A program made the position numbers and the translations under genes. Below the pieces are notes generated by a model. It worked only from the letters and a program-made list of their open reading frames with translations. It had not been told where the DNA came from and searched no databases. From Butyrivibrio sp. (lineage in GTDB: Bacteria; Bacillota; Clostridia; Lachnospirales; Lachnospiraceae): DNA of 64,000 nucleotides. The stretch lies in the NCBI GenBank assembly GCA_017470505.1, contig JAFUYO010000016.1:1-64000 (forward strand). Reading direction: 5' to 3'. Shown piece after piece: positions 1 through 8,481 of this stretch. Position 1 is the first letter of the stretch. The number at the start of each line of letters is the position of its first letter.

Positions 1-138
1 TAACTGAACATTTTACGCAGAATGATTTTTCAAAGGCAAGGAAGAAAACGCAGACAATGCGGGCATTGTTAAGGCTCTTGACGCAGCATTTGGGAAATCA
101 GGCAAGTAAAATGTTCAAGTTATTTCGCTACAGTTCCT
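1..138. repeat. MITE-like dispersed element, copy 1 (cut by window start)
   Basis: Aligns without gaps to positions 62819-62956 with four mismatches in 138 bases. The right end (about 106-138) is an imperfect inverted complement of the left end seen in the complete copy. An internal hairpin (acaatgc/gcattgt) lies near 55-70. No ORF is present. It sits downstream of the 3' end of the penicillin-binding protein gene. Confidence 0.85.
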
Positions 139-186
139 TATGCTGATATATTGAAAATCAGGGCTGAAAAAGTGCTCTAAAACAGG

Positions 187-207
187 GAAAAATCAAAAAG
201 ATTTTTC
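187..207 (-). terminator. possible weak terminator of the PBP gene
   Basis: An 8-bp A/T-rich stem (gaaaaatc / gatttttc) with a 5-nt loop lies about 120 bp past the PBP stop. The stem is AT-rich and the following T-run on the minus strand is short, so this is a weak call. Confidence 0.3.
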
Positions 208-240
208 AAAAATACAGCTATATTGAAAATGTTGTGTGAC

Positions 241-355
241 AGCTGCTCAGTTGCCTGCTGCTACGTTCCCGGGGGCAGAGCTGCTCATCTGCCTGCTGCC
301 ACGTTCTCAGAGACGGAGCTGCGTCAGTTGCCTGCTGCTACATTCTCGGGGACGG
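241..355. repeat. 38-bp tandem repeat, three units, covering the PBP gene's 3' end
   Basis: Units at 241-278, 279-316 and 317-355 share the cores ttgcctgctgctac and agctgc. On the minus strand the 317-355 unit encodes the last residues (PENVAAGN) and the stop of the PBP; the other two are imperfect copies downstream of the stop. The 38-39 bp period is not a multiple of three, so added units do not extend the protein in frame. Confidence 0.85.
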
Positions 356-3065
356 TGCTGACAACAGTTTCCTCTGCGGGCTGAGCTGCAGGCTGTGCTT
401 CACCTCCGGCAGCTGCCGCTGCTGCAGCCGCTGCTGCCGCGGCGGCCTGGTTCATCTGCTCCTGCTCGGCGGCGATTATGCCCTCAATGCCCTCCTGCGC
501 CATAAACTCTGCGGTGTGGTGGCAGGTGTTGAGAACTGTGACCGAGTTGCCGTTTTCATCTGTTACAGTCGTGTATGCCGAGTTAGTCGGCGTGTAGTTT
601 ACAAATCCTGACTGAAGCGCTGCCGGAACCTCAGGAGAGAGCTCATAGACTCCGCCGACTTTGAAGGGGCATCCTTCAGTTGCGGGCCTGTGGTCCATTG
701 CACACATGGTTCCTGCGTAGTGAACATCGCAGCTGACAGTTGGAATCGTTCCCTCCTCGAAGAACTCAGAGTGGAGCGTTCCGTCGCAGAGGCCTGCAAT
801 CGGCTGCTTTCCCGATCTTGCGCAGACGGTTCCGGAGACTATTCCGGCCGGCTGGGTGAAGGAGGAGTAGGGGAGATTTTCGTGAACTCTCTCCATTACC
901 TTTCTCCACATGGTTTTGGCAAGATTCTTTTCGGCGGAGACCGTCATCTTGGCGTTGTTGTCATATCCTGCCCAGGTTGTGGCTGTGTAGTAGTTGGTGT
1001 AACCTGCGAACCAGACATCGTTGTAATCGGATGTGGTTCCTGTCTTACCTGCGATTGCGGTTGTTCCGAAATTGACGGAGCCGCCGGTGCCGCTCGTTAC
1101 AACATCCTGCATTGCGCTTGTCAGAAGGAAAGCTGTTGTCTCCTTGATGATCCTTTTTGATTCAACCTGTGTGTTGTCGAGGACGACATTTCCGTCGTGG
1201 TCTACAACCTTGGTGTAAAGCTTGGGCTTTGTGTAGATACCGCCGTTTGCTATGGAAGCGTAGGCTGCGTTGAGCTCAATGTTCTTGACGCCGTAGGTCA
1301 GTCCTCCGAGTGCTGTTGACTGCTGGATGTCGGAGTACACCCGGCCGTTTATCGTCACATTCTCTGCAAGTGTAGTGAAACCGAAGTTCTTGAGGTAGTC
1401 AAAACCCAGCTGGGGAGTTATGAGTGTCAGTGCCTCGACGGCAATTACGTTCATCGAATCCCTGATGGCAGCTCTGACTGTGTTGAGTCCCCTGTAGGAC
1501 GAACCCCACCAGTTCCGGACGAGAGTGCCGTTTGAGTATGCGAAGGGCGCATCGTTGAAAACGGTTGCAAGTGTGAGACCTGCGCTGTCTATTCCGGGAG
1601 CATAGGTCGAGAGGACCTTGAATGTCGATCCGGGCTGACGGTAGGTGTCTGTTGCCCTGTTGAGAGTCCTGCTGGCTGTTTTCTGGCCCCTTCCGCCGAC
1701 CATGGCTACGATGTAGCCTGTGCTCTGCTCCTCAACTGTTATGGAAACCTGAGGCTGAGGGGTTATTGTTATGGTCTCTCCAAGCTCAGTGTCGTCTGTG
1801 TTCATGACAACGCCCTTGTACTCTGCGATGGCTTCGTCTATGGCGTCGTGTGAGTCGAACAGCATGTTAAAAGAGCTTTTTTGCTGCTTGAAGTAGCTCT
1901 GGAACATCTCCGAGCTGTGGTTTGTGACTGTCCCGTCAGGCGACTGGACAGAGAGCTCATAGGAGAGCAGGTACTTGGTGCCCTCGGGGTAGTTGCTCTC
2001 ATCCTGGAAGACCTCGTCACATATCCCCTGTATCTGAGGATTCTGAGTTGAGTATATCTTGAGTCCGCCGCTGTAGAGTAGAGTGTAGGCCTGTGTCTCA
2101 TTGTAGCCGGCTGCGATCAGATCGTCCAAAACATCGTTAGTCAGAGCGTCCACAAAGTAGGAGTTGATCGTTGTATCTCCGCCTGTCTCCTGGTTGATAT
2201 TCTGGATCCTCGAGTAGACATCGTCAGCCATTGCCGAGTCGTACTCCGCCTGACCTATATAGCCCTGTTCAAGCATGTTCCGAAGGACCTTGTCACGCCT
2301 CTCCGTGTTCTTGTCGGGGTGGGTGATAGGATTGAACTTGCTCGGGTTCTGGGTGATGCCTGCGATTACCGCACACTCAGAGAGCGTAAGGTCGCTGACC
2401 GGCTTGTTGAAGTATCTGAGGGAAGCAGCCTGAACGCCAAGGGTGTTTGACCCGAGGTTAATGGTGTTCATATAGTTCAGGAGTATCTCCTCTTTGCTCA
2501 TTGTCTTTTCGAGCTGGACTGCAAGGTACTGCTCCTGTATCTTACGCTTGACACTGTCGATGAATGACTCGTTGGTCCAGCCTGAGAAGACGTTGTTCTT
2601 CAGCAGCTGCTGGGTTATGGTGCTGGCACCTTCGGAGAAATTGCCGCTGGTTATACCTACAACGCCGGCACGGATGATACCCTGAATGTCGATTCCGTTG
2701 TGCTCATAGAACCTCGCATCCTCGACCGCAACAAAGGCGTGGGCTAGATTCTCGGGGATCATGTCCCAGGTCACCGGGATCCTGTTTGAATCCGTGGATA
2801 CGAGCTTGGCGATCTGATTGCCGTCAGTGTCGTACACAAAGGTCGAAAAACCGCTCGGTGTGACATCGATATTTGAGATGTCGGGCGCGTCGTCCTTGAT
2901 CCCGTTAAAGACTCCAATCCCGGCGCTTGCGCCGATGATGACCACTCCGATTATAAGAGAGAGCAGTATGTAAAACCCGAAAAGGGAGATCTTTTTCCCC
3001 CATTTATCAGTACCGGAGTTAAGGCTTCTTGCCTGCTGGACGATACCTCGTTTACCGTAGTTCAT
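324..3065 (-). CDS. class A penicillin-binding protein (PBP1A-like)
   Basis: Bifunctional peptidoglycan glycosyltransferase and D,D-transpeptidase anchored in the membrane. After about 27 cytoplasmic residues comes one membrane segment (28-52). A GT51 domain follows with Glu115 in VEDARFYEHNG and STITQQLLKN at 148-157. The transpeptidase domain has Ser480 in STFK, SMN at 537-539 and KTGT at 674-677, so both activities look intact. The C-terminus has a run of 14 alanines and a Pro/Glu tail of unknown role. The start is supported by an agagga site and a promoter in the divergent region shared with yigZ. At 913 residues it is within the normal size range for the family. The 3' end is tandemly repeated downstream. 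Confidence 0.95.
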   Translation of the reverse strand: MNYGKRGIVQQARSLNSGTDKWGKKISLFGFYILLSLIIGVVIIGASAGIGVFNGIKDDAPDISNIDVTPSGFSTFVYDTDGNQIAKLVSTDSNRIPVTWDMIPENLAHAFVAVEDARFYEHNGIDIQGIIRAGVVGITSGNFSEGASTITQQLLKNNVFSGWTNESFIDSVKRKIQEQYLAVQLEKTMSKEEILLNYMNTINLGSNTLGVQAASLRYFNKPVSDLTLSECAVIAGITQNPSKFNPITHPDKNTERRDKVLRNMLEQGYIGQAEYDSAMADDVYSRIQNINQETGGDTTINSYFVDALTNDVLDDLIAAGYNETQAYTLLYSGGLKIYSTQNPQIQGICDEVFQDESNYPEGTKYLLSYELSVQSPDGTVTNHSSEMFQSYFKQQKSSFNMLFDSHDAIDEAIAEYKGVVMNTDDTELGETITITPQPQVSITVEEQSTGYIVAMVGGRGQKTASRTLNRATDTYRQPGSTFKVLSTYAPGIDSAGLTLATVFNDAPFAYSNGTLVRNWWGSSYRGLNTVRAAIRDSMNVIAVEALTLITPQLGFDYLKNFGFTTLAENVTINGRVYSDIQQSTALGGLTYGVKNIELNAAYASIANGGIYTKPKLYTKVVDHDGNVVLDNTQVESKRIIKETTAFLLTSAMQDVVTSGTGGSVNFGTTAIAGKTGTTSDYNDVWFAGYTNYYTATTWAGYDNNAKMTVSAEKNLAKTMWRKVMERVHENLPYSSFTQPAGIVSGTVCARSGKQPIAGLCDGTLHSEFFEEGTIPTVSCDVHYAGTMCAMDHRPATEGCPFKVGGVYELSPEVPAALQSGFVNYTPTNSAYTTVTDENGNSVTVLNTCHHTAEFMAQEGIEGIIAAEQEQMNQAAAAAAAAAAAAAGGEAQPAAQPAEETVVSTVPENVAAGN

Positions 3066-3103
3066 AGTGTTTCCTCTTTCACAAAAATATCTAAAACTAT
3101 AAT

Positions 3104-3132
3104 ATTATACTTCTTTTTAAGCAATACTTCAA
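3104..3132 (-). promoter_or_regulatory. sigma-A-type promoter of the PBP gene
   Basis: On the minus strand TTGAAG (3132-3127) and TATAAT (3109-3104) are separated by exactly 17 bp. The predicted leader is about 30 nt with an AGAGGA ribosome site. It lies back to back with the yigZ promoter. Confidence 0.75.
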
Positions 3133-3140
3133 ATAGAAGG

Positions 3141-3165
3141 CATCTTGAATGTTTCATTCAAGATG
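3141..3165. promoter_or_regulatory. perfect inverted repeat between divergent promoters
   Basis: Ten-base arms catcttgaat (3141-3150) and attcaagatg (3156-3165) flank a 5-nt centre. The repeat contains the yigZ -35 hexamer and is next to the PBP -35, so it could be an operator that controls both. No regulator can be assigned. Confidence 0.5.
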
Positions 3166-3172
3166 TTATAGT
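3145..3172 (+). promoter_or_regulatory. extended -10 promoter directly before yigZ
   Basis: TTGAAT (3145-3150), a 16-bp spacer and TATAGT (3167-3172) preceded by TGt, the extended -10 form. The -10 ends 6 nt before the ATG at 3179, which places the expected transcription start at or within one or two bases of the start codon. Confidence 0.65.
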
Positions 3173-3178
3173 AACAGT

Positions 3179-3811
3179 ATGAATAAGAGAGAATCAATTA
3201 AGATCATAACTTCACAGGGAACGGGCGAGATCGTTGAAAAGAAATCCCGGTTTATCGCGAATGTATTTCCGGTTGAGACTGTTTCCGCAGCCGATGAAAA
3301 AATTGCAGAGATATCCAAAAAGTACTGGGATGCGAGGCACAACTGTTATGCCTATGTGATAGGTGAAAACGGCGAGATGACAAAGTGCAGCGACAACGGT
3401 GAACCCTCGGGAACAGCCGGCAAGCCCATTCTCGAGGTGATAACCGGAGCGGGTATCACCAACGTTCTCATCGTTGTCACCAGATACTTTGGAGGCGTCC
3501 TCCTTGGAACAGGAGGACTTGTCAGGGCTTACACCCAGGCAGCTCAGGCCGGGCTCTTTAGTGCTGTAGTCGGAGAACTTGTCTACGCCCAAAAGCTCAC
3601 CCTGACTGTGGACTACAGCAGAGTCAACACAATCCGGTACTACCTCGGCCAGAAGGGCATAAACATAAAAGACTCCCGCTACGCCGCAGATGTGCAGTTT
3701 GACATCACGGTGCGTGACTCTGATGTCTCCCTCATAAAGGAAGAACTCACTGGCAAATGCGACGGCAAAATTAAAATTGAAGATGGTGACGAAGGCTATT
3801 TCGTGCTATAA
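3179..3811 (+). CDS. yigZ: YigZ/IMPACT family protein
   Basis: A 210-residue member of the UPF0029/IMPACT family, whose bacterial members have an unsettled role, possibly linked to translation. The N-terminal domain has the family signature: DARHNCYAYVIG, then DNGEPSGTAGKP, then VVTRYFGG. The C-terminal part matches the EF-G domain IV-like DUF1949 region. An upstream in-frame ATG at 3149 exists, but it falls inside the -35/hairpin region, so I use ATG 3179. No Shine-Dalgarno site precedes it, consistent with a leaderless message. The gene converges on typA with 28 bp between them and no clear terminator. Confidence 0.9.
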   Translation: MNKRESIKIITSQGTGEIVEKKSRFIANVFPVETVSAADEKIAEISKKYWDARHNCYAYVIGENGEMTKCSDNGEPSGTAGKPILEVITGAGITNVLIVVTRYFGGVLLGTGGLVRAYTQAAQAGLFSAVVGELVYAQKLTLTVDYSRVNTIRYYLGQKGINIKDSRYAADVQFDITVRDSDVSLIKEELTGKCDGKIKIEDGDEGYFVL

Positions 3812-3839
3812 GAAGCGACCCTTTCTATCGTACGCTGCA

Positions 3840-5675
3840 TTACTGCTTTGCCTTAAAGCCGGCTCTCTTTCTGAGCGTGGGATCAAGTATCCTCTTGCGT
3901 ATACGAAGGCTTGTGGGAGTAACCTCCAAAAGCTCGTCGTTGTCGATAAATTCAATGCACTGCTCGAGTGACATGATCCTCGGAGGAACAAGGCGCAGTG
4001 CCTCGTCTGAGGCTGATGTTCTGGTGTTGGTCAGGTGCTTGGTCTTGCATACATTGACCTCCACGTCCTCGCTCTTTCCGCTGGTTCCGATCACCATTCC
4101 TGAGTATACCTTGTCGCCTGTCTTTATAAAGAGCTGTCCTCTGTCCTGCGCGTTGAACAGACCGTAGGCTGTAGCCTCACCTGCCTCAAATGCGATTACG
4201 GAGCCGGACTTTCTGTAGTTCATATCGCCCTTGTAGGGAGCGTAGCCCTCAAATATCGTGTTGAGGATTCCGTTGCCCTTGGTATCTGTCATAAATTCCC
4301 CTCTGTAACCGATAAGCCCTCTCGAGGGAATCAAAAACTCAATCCTGGTGTAGCCGCCGTTGCCGGCACCCATGTTTACAAGCTCGCCCTTTCTCTCGCC
4401 GAGCTTCTGGATAACGCTTCCTGAGAACTCGTCGGGCACGTCGATGTAGCATCTCTCCATAGGCTCAAGCTTGTGGCCGTTTTCATCTGTGTGGTAGATG
4501 ACCTCAGCCTTGCTGACTGCAAATTCATATCCCTCACGTCTCATGGTCTCGATGAGAACTGAGAGGTGAAGTTCACCTCTTCCCGATACCTTGAAGGTCT
4601 CGGTGGTGTCTGTGTCCTCAACCCTGAGCGAAACATCGGTGTTGAGCTCTCTGTAGAGCCTGTCGCGGATGTGGCGGCTCGTTACATATTTTCCCTCCTG
4701 ACCTGCAAGAGGAGAGTCGTTGACTATGAAGTTCATTGAGATGGTGGGCTCTGATATTTTCTGGAAGGGAATAGCCACCTGGTTGTCAACGGAGCAGAGT
4801 GTGTCACCGATCTTGAGGTCGTCGATACCTGAGATGGCGACGATGGATCCGATCCTGGCTTCCTGGACTTCGATCCTCTCAAGGCCGTCAAACTCGTAGA
4901 GCTTGCTGATCTTGGTCTTTACCTGTCTGTTTGGCTCGTGGTGGTTTACTACGACAACCTCCTGGTTCACCTTCACGGAGCCGTTGTCAACCTTACCTAC
5001 GCCGATCCTGCCTACGTACTCGTTGTAGTCGATGGTGCTGATGAGGACCTGTGTGCTCGCGTCGGGGTCACCCACAGGCGCGGGGATGTAGTTGATGATG
5101 GTATCAAGCAGAGGCTTCATGTCAGTTCCCGTTTCGTCGAGGGAAAGAGATGAGGTTCCTGCCTTGGCGGATGCAAAAACAAAAGGGCAGTCGAGCTGCT
5201 TGTCATCGGCGCCAAGATCCATCAGAAGCTCAAGTACTTCATCGATAACTTCGTTGGGGCGAGCCTCGGGTCTGTCAATCTTGTTGATGCAGACGATAAC
5301 GGGGAGCCCGAGATCCATAGCTTTTCCGAGAACGAACTTGGTCTGCGGCATGGGGCCTTCAAAGGCGTCTACAACCAGAATTACGCCGTTTACCATTTTC
5401 AGCACACGCTCAACCTCGCCGCCGAAATCAGCGTGGCCGGGAGTATCGATGATATTGATCTTGATATCCTTATAAGAAATAGCAGTATTTTTTGACATGA
5501 TCGTAATTCCACGTTCACGCTCGATGTCGCCTGAGTCCATAACACGCTCAACGACATCTGCGCCCTGACGGAAAACCCCGCTCTGGCGAAGAAGTCCGTC
5601 CACGAGGGTTGTCTTGCCGTGGTCAACATGGGCGATAATAGCTACGTTTCTTACATCATTTCTAGTCTGTCTCAT
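3840..5675 (-). CDS. typA: ribosome-associated translational GTPase TypA/BipA
   Basis: Elongation-factor-like GTPase that binds the ribosome and acts in 50S assembly and stress or cold growth. Domain order is the GTPase domain (G1 AHVDHGKT at 15-22, RGITI at 55-59, DTPGH at 77-81, NKID near 132-135), a beta-barrel domain, EF-G III- and V-like domains, and the BipA-specific C-terminal domain ending in [19 protein letters not shown]. At 611 residues it has the normal family length. It is a single-gene unit on the minus strand. No unusual residue was seen in the G motifs. Confidence 0.96.
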   Translation of the reverse strand: MRQTRNDVRNVAIIAHVDHGKTTLVDGLLRQSGVFRQGADVVERVMDSGDIERERGITIMSKNTAISYKDIKINIIDTPGHADFGGEVERVLKMVNGVILVVDAFEGPMPQTKFVLGKAMDLGLPVIVCINKIDRPEARPNEVIDEVLELLMDLGADDKQLDCPFVFASAKAGTSSLSLDETGTDMKPLLDTIINYIPAPVGDPDASTQVLISTIDYNEYVGRIGVGKVDNGSVKVNQEVVVVNHHEPNRQVKTKISKLYEFDGLERIEVQEARIGSIVAISGIDDLKIGDTLCSVDNQVAIPFQKISEPTISMNFIVNDSPLAGQEGKYVTSRHIRDRLYRELNTDVSLRVEDTDTTETFKVSGRGELHLSVLIETMRREGYEFAVSKAEVIYHTDENGHKLEPMERCYIDVPDEFSGSVIQKLGERKGELVNMGAGNGGYTRIEFLIPSRGLIGYRGEFMTDTKGNGILNTIFEGYAPYKGDMNYRKSGSVIAFEAGEATAYGLFNAQDRGQLFIKTGDKVYSGMVIGTSGKSEDVEVNVCKTKHLTNTRTSASDEALRLVPPRIMSLEQCIEFIDNDELLEVTPTSLRIRKRILDPTLRKRAGFKAKQ

Positions 5676-5780
5676 AGATTTTTTACCTCATATAATATGT
5701 AGAAAAAAGCGTCTCAAACTAACTGAGTATATCACGCGTCTTTTTATTGTTCAACCCAAAATTAGGGAAACACTGATATC

Positions 5781-5809
5781 TTGACAGTAAAGCGCTGCTG
5801 CGTTACTAT
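5781..5809 (+). promoter_or_regulatory. strong sigma-A promoter for dapA-dapB-hisA
   Basis: TTGACA (5781-5786), a 17-bp spacer and TACTAT (5804-5809). It gives a leader of about 85 nt before dapA, long enough to hold the terminator-like hairpin described next. Confidence 0.8.
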
Positions 5810-5847
5810 TTAAAACAATAAAAAATGGGTCAGAAGGCTTTGAAAAT

Positions 5848-5881
5848 GCGGCTGCAGTAAAATTGCCCAAGCCGCTTTTTT
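5848..5881 (+). terminator. terminator-like hairpin in the dapA leader (possible attenuator)
   Basis: Arms gcggct (5848-5853) and agccgc (5870-5875) are followed directly by six T. It lies between the promoter and the aggagg ribosome site of dapA. A short GC-rich stem followed by a T-run inside a leader is the form of an intrinsic terminator; read-through would have to be regulated or partial. No lysine riboswitch-like core was recognised. Confidence 0.5.
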
Positions 5882-5901
5882 GAAAAAATGAGGAGGATCA
5901 C

Positions 5902-6792
5902 ATGGCAATTTTCAAGGGAGCGGGTGTTGCGATCGCAACTCCTTTTTACGAAGACGGATCTGTTAATTACGATGAGTTCGGAAGGCTCATTGATTTTCAG
6001 GTTGAGAACGGAACAGACGCCATAATTGTCTGCGGCACAACAGGTGAAGCTGCTACCATGTCAGAGAAAGAGCACATGGAAGTGGTGAAGTACTGTATAG
6101 ATAAGGTAAATAAAAGGATTCCTGTAATTGCAGGAACAGGCTCAAACTGTACAGAGACAGCGATTGAGCTCACAAAGCTGGCCAAAGAGTATGGCGCCGA
6201 CGCAGTTTTGTCTGTGACTCCGTATTATAACAAGGCAACCCAGGGCGGCCTTGTTGCTCACTTTTCAGCTATCGCTGAGGCTGTGGACATACCGGTCATT
6301 CTCTACAATGTTCCCTCGAGGACGGGCTGCAATATCCTTCCTGAGACAGCAGTAAAACTTGCCAAAGAGAATAAGAACATCGTGGGGATCAAGGACGCGA
6401 CAGGCAATATCTCGCAGACGATCAAGATGATGTCACTCTCAGACGGATGCATAGATCTTTACTCAGGAGATGACGACCAGATAGTTCCCATCATGTCGGT
6501 TGGCGGACTTGGCGTTATCTCGGTTCTTTCAAATATTGCGCCCAGGCAGACACATGAGATCTGTCAGAAATGTCTGGACGGAGATTTTGCTGCTGCAAGG
6601 CTCCTTCAGTTCAAGGCATATCCGCTTGTAAAAGCTCTTTTCTCTGAGGTCAATCCTATCCCTGTTAAGGCAGCCCTCAACATGGTCGGATTCAGTGCAG
6701 GCCCGCTTCGCCTTCCCTTAACTGAGATGGAGGATGCGAACAAGGCGCATCTGAGGGAAGAGATGATCCGCTACGGACTGGAGGTTAAGTGA
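5902..6792 (+). CDS. dapA: 4-hydroxy-tetrahydrodipicolinate synthase
   Basis: Condenses pyruvate with aspartate semialdehyde, the first committed step to diaminopimelate and lysine. The TIM-barrel class I aldolase signature is present: CGTTGEA (44-50), Tyr135 in VILYNVPSR and the Schiff-base Lys164 in GIKDATGN. At 296 residues it is of normal length. The start is set by a clear AGGAGG site. It is first in an operon with dapB, whose ATG overlaps its TGA stop, and hisA. Confidence 0.97.
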   Translation: MAIFKGAGVAIATPFYEDGSVNYDEFGRLIDFQVENGTDAIIVCGTTGEAATMSEKEHMEVVKYCIDKVNKRIPVIAGTGSNCTETAIELTKLAKEYGADAVLSVTPYYNKATQGGLVAHFSAIAEAVDIPVILYNVPSRTGCNILPETAVKLAKENKNIVGIKDATGNISQTIKMMSLSDGCIDLYSGDDDQIVPIMSVGGLGVISVLSNIAPRQTHEICQKCLDGDFAAARLLQFKAYPLVKALFSEVNPIPVKAALNMVGFSAGPLRLPLTEMEDANKAHLREEMIRYGLEVK

Positions 6793-7547
6793 TGGTCAGA
6801 ATGATTATGCACGGCTGCAACGGCCGTATGGGACATGTTATCGCGAATCTCGCTTCAGAGGATGACGGAATTGAGATAGTTGCAGGAGTGGATGCATACG
6901 GGGAGGGGAACTTTTCTTTTCCTGTGTTTAAGTCGCTCTCTGAGTGCAATGTGAGCGCGGATGTGATCGTTGATTTCTCAAACGCATCGGCAGCGGACGG
7001 CCTTCTTGATTTCTGCCGGGAAAAGAGAATCCCGCTGGTTCTGTGCTCGACCGGACTTTCAGAGGAGCAGCTTGAAAAGGTCAGGGATGTGTCAAAGGAT
7101 GTCGCGATCCTGAAATCTGCCAACATGTCGGTCGGCATCAATGCACTTATAAAAGTTTTAAAAGAAGTATCCCCTCTGTTTGCAGAGGCGGGATTTGATA
7201 TCGAGATCGTTGAGAAACACCACAACCAGAAGCTGGATGCTCCGTCGGGAACAGCCATTGCACTGGCCGACAGCATAAATGAGTCGCTCGATGAGGCTTA
7301 TGAATACACATATGACAGGAGTCAGAGGCGTGAGAAGAGGCGCAGGCAGGAGATCGGTATCTCTGCTGTCCGCGGCGGAACAATAGTCGGGGACCACGAT
7401 GTGATCTTTGCAGGGCACGACGAGGTGGTAACTCTCTCTCACAGGGCATACTCGAGGGCCATCTTCGGAAAAGGCGCTATAGAGGCTGCCAAGTACCTCT
7501 CCGGCAAGGGACCCGGGCTCTACGACATGTCAGATGTCCTTGCCTGA
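6792..7547 (+). CDS. dapB: 4-hydroxy-tetrahydrodipicolinate reductase
   Basis: NAD(P)H-dependent reductase that follows DapA in the lysine/diaminopimelate pathway. The N-terminal Rossmann motif is GCNGRMG, and the catalytic and binding signature is EKHHNQKLDAPSGTA. I choose ATG 6792, which overlaps the dapA stop as TGATG and lies 7 nt after GGAGG; a GTG at 6789 is the alternative. The one-base overlap suggests translational coupling. The product is 251 residues, typical for clostridial DapB. Confidence 0.96.
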   Translation: MVRMIMHGCNGRMGHVIANLASEDDGIEIVAGVDAYGEGNFSFPVFKSLSECNVSADVIVDFSNASAADGLLDFCREKRIPLVLCSTGLSEEQLEKVRDVSKDVAILKSANMSVGINALIKVLKEVSPLFAEAGFDIEIVEKHHNQKLDAPSGTAIALADSINESLDEAYEYTYDRSQRREKRRRQEIGISAVRGGTIVGDHDVIFAGHDEVVTLSHRAYSRAIFGKGAIEAAKYLSGKGPGLYDMSDVLA

Positions 7548-7556
7548 GGACCCTGT

Positions 7557-8330
7557 ATGAGACTGAGACCGTGTATTGACATACATAATGGCAGGGTCAA
7601 GCAGATAGTGGGCGGGAGCCTTACAGATGAGGGCGACAGGGCGAGAGAGAACTTTATCTCTTTTTATGACGCCGATCACTTCGCAAAGCTCTATGAGTCA
7701 AAAGGGCTTAATGGAGGCCACATCATTTTGCTCAATCCTGCGACGAGCCCTTACTACAATGAGACCAAAAGGCAGGGGGTGCTTGCGCTTTCAGCTGCTC
7801 GGGGACTCATGCAGATAGGCGGCGGAATAAACGATGAGAACGCACCGGACTTTCTTGATGCGGGGGCATCCCATGTGATCGTCACTTCCTTTGTGTTCAG
7901 GGACGGGGCTGTGAACATGGAGAACCTTGAGAAGCTCGTCAGGGCAGTCGGGAAGGAGAGGATAGTCCTCGACTTATCCTGCAAAAAGGCAGGGGATGAC
8001 TACTATGTTGTCACCGACAGATGGCAGAAGATGACAGATGTCAGGCTGAGCCTTGAAACAATGGATGAGCTATCAGACTACTGCGACGAGTTTCTGGTCC
8101 ATGCTGCCGATGTTGAGGGACAGCAGAGAGGCATCGAGGAAGGAGTTGCAGATATTCTCTCCGGCTTTGGTAAAAGACCTGTGACTTATGCCGGTGGCAT
8201 CCGGAATGTGAGTGATATAAAAGAGCTTCGAAGGCTCGGGCAGGGCAGGATAGATGTCACGGTAGGCAGCAGCCTTGATATTTTCGGAGGGGAGCTTAGC
8301 CTTGATGATGCTATCGCAGCCTGCAACTAA
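7557..8330 (+). CDS. hisA: eukaryotic-type HisA (ProFAR isomerase)
   Basis: Isomerises ProFAR to PRFAR in histidine synthesis. The (beta-alpha)8 barrel starts RLRPCIDIHNGRVKQIVGGS with Asp8 in the catalytic position. The sequence follows the branch best known from yeast HIS6 and plants rather than bacterial HisA: note NFISFYDADHFAKLYES, LQIGGGIN-type MQIGGGIND, VDVEGQ-type HAADVEGQQ and TYAGGIRN. It is 9 nt downstream of dapB, with a GAGGA site, so it is co-transcribed with lysine genes, not histidine genes. hisC is 33 kb away in this window. The branch assignment is from memory of the family; the enzyme assignment is firm. Confidence 0.88.
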   Translation: MRLRPCIDIHNGRVKQIVGGSLTDEGDRARENFISFYDADHFAKLYESKGLNGGHIILLNPATSPYYNETKRQGVLALSAARGLMQIGGGINDENAPDFLDAGASHVIVTSFVFRDGAVNMENLEKLVRAVGKERIVLDLSCKKAGDDYYVVTDRWQKMTDVRLSLETMDELSDYCDEFLVHAADVEGQQRGIEEGVADILSGFGKRPVTYAGGIRNVSDIKELRRLGQGRIDVTVGSSLDIFGGELSLDDAIAACN

Positions 8331-8348
8331 GGAACTGTAACAGTTCCT
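8330..8348. repeat. end-only derivative of the MITE-like element
   Basis: A perfect palindrome, aggaactgt-a-acagttcct, equals the two outer ends of the 62802-62956 element joined with the middle missing. Its first base is the last base of the hisA stop codon. It could also be an independent short palindrome. Confidence 0.5.
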
Positions 8349-8357
8349 AACGTCAAA

Positions 8358-8387
8358 AGAGCCATCTGACTTTCGTCAGATGGCTCT
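8358..8387 (+). terminator. hairpin after the dapA-dapB-hisA operon
   Basis: A perfect 13-bp stem (agagccatctgac / gtcagatggctct) with a tttc loop. No strong T-run follows (catgattaatc), so it may act as a 3'-end stabiliser or a weak terminator. Confidence 0.6.
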
Positions 8388-8481
8388 CATGATTAATCAT
8401 TGTTACAATCTTGCAAATTCAAAAATTATATTTTAGAATAAGGCACTTTGTAGTCTGATTAAATGCTTTGTACCGTTGTTA

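Noticed and set aside
690-1160. Open frame on the plus strand opposite the PBP gene
   Set aside because: It is the shadow of a strongly motif-supported gene, Cys-rich with no family pattern and no ribosome site.
5676-5901. Lysine riboswitch before dapA
   Set aside because: The leader is about 85 nt, far shorter than the lysine riboswitch (about 170-180 nt), and no core motif is seen; only a simple terminator-like hairpin is present.
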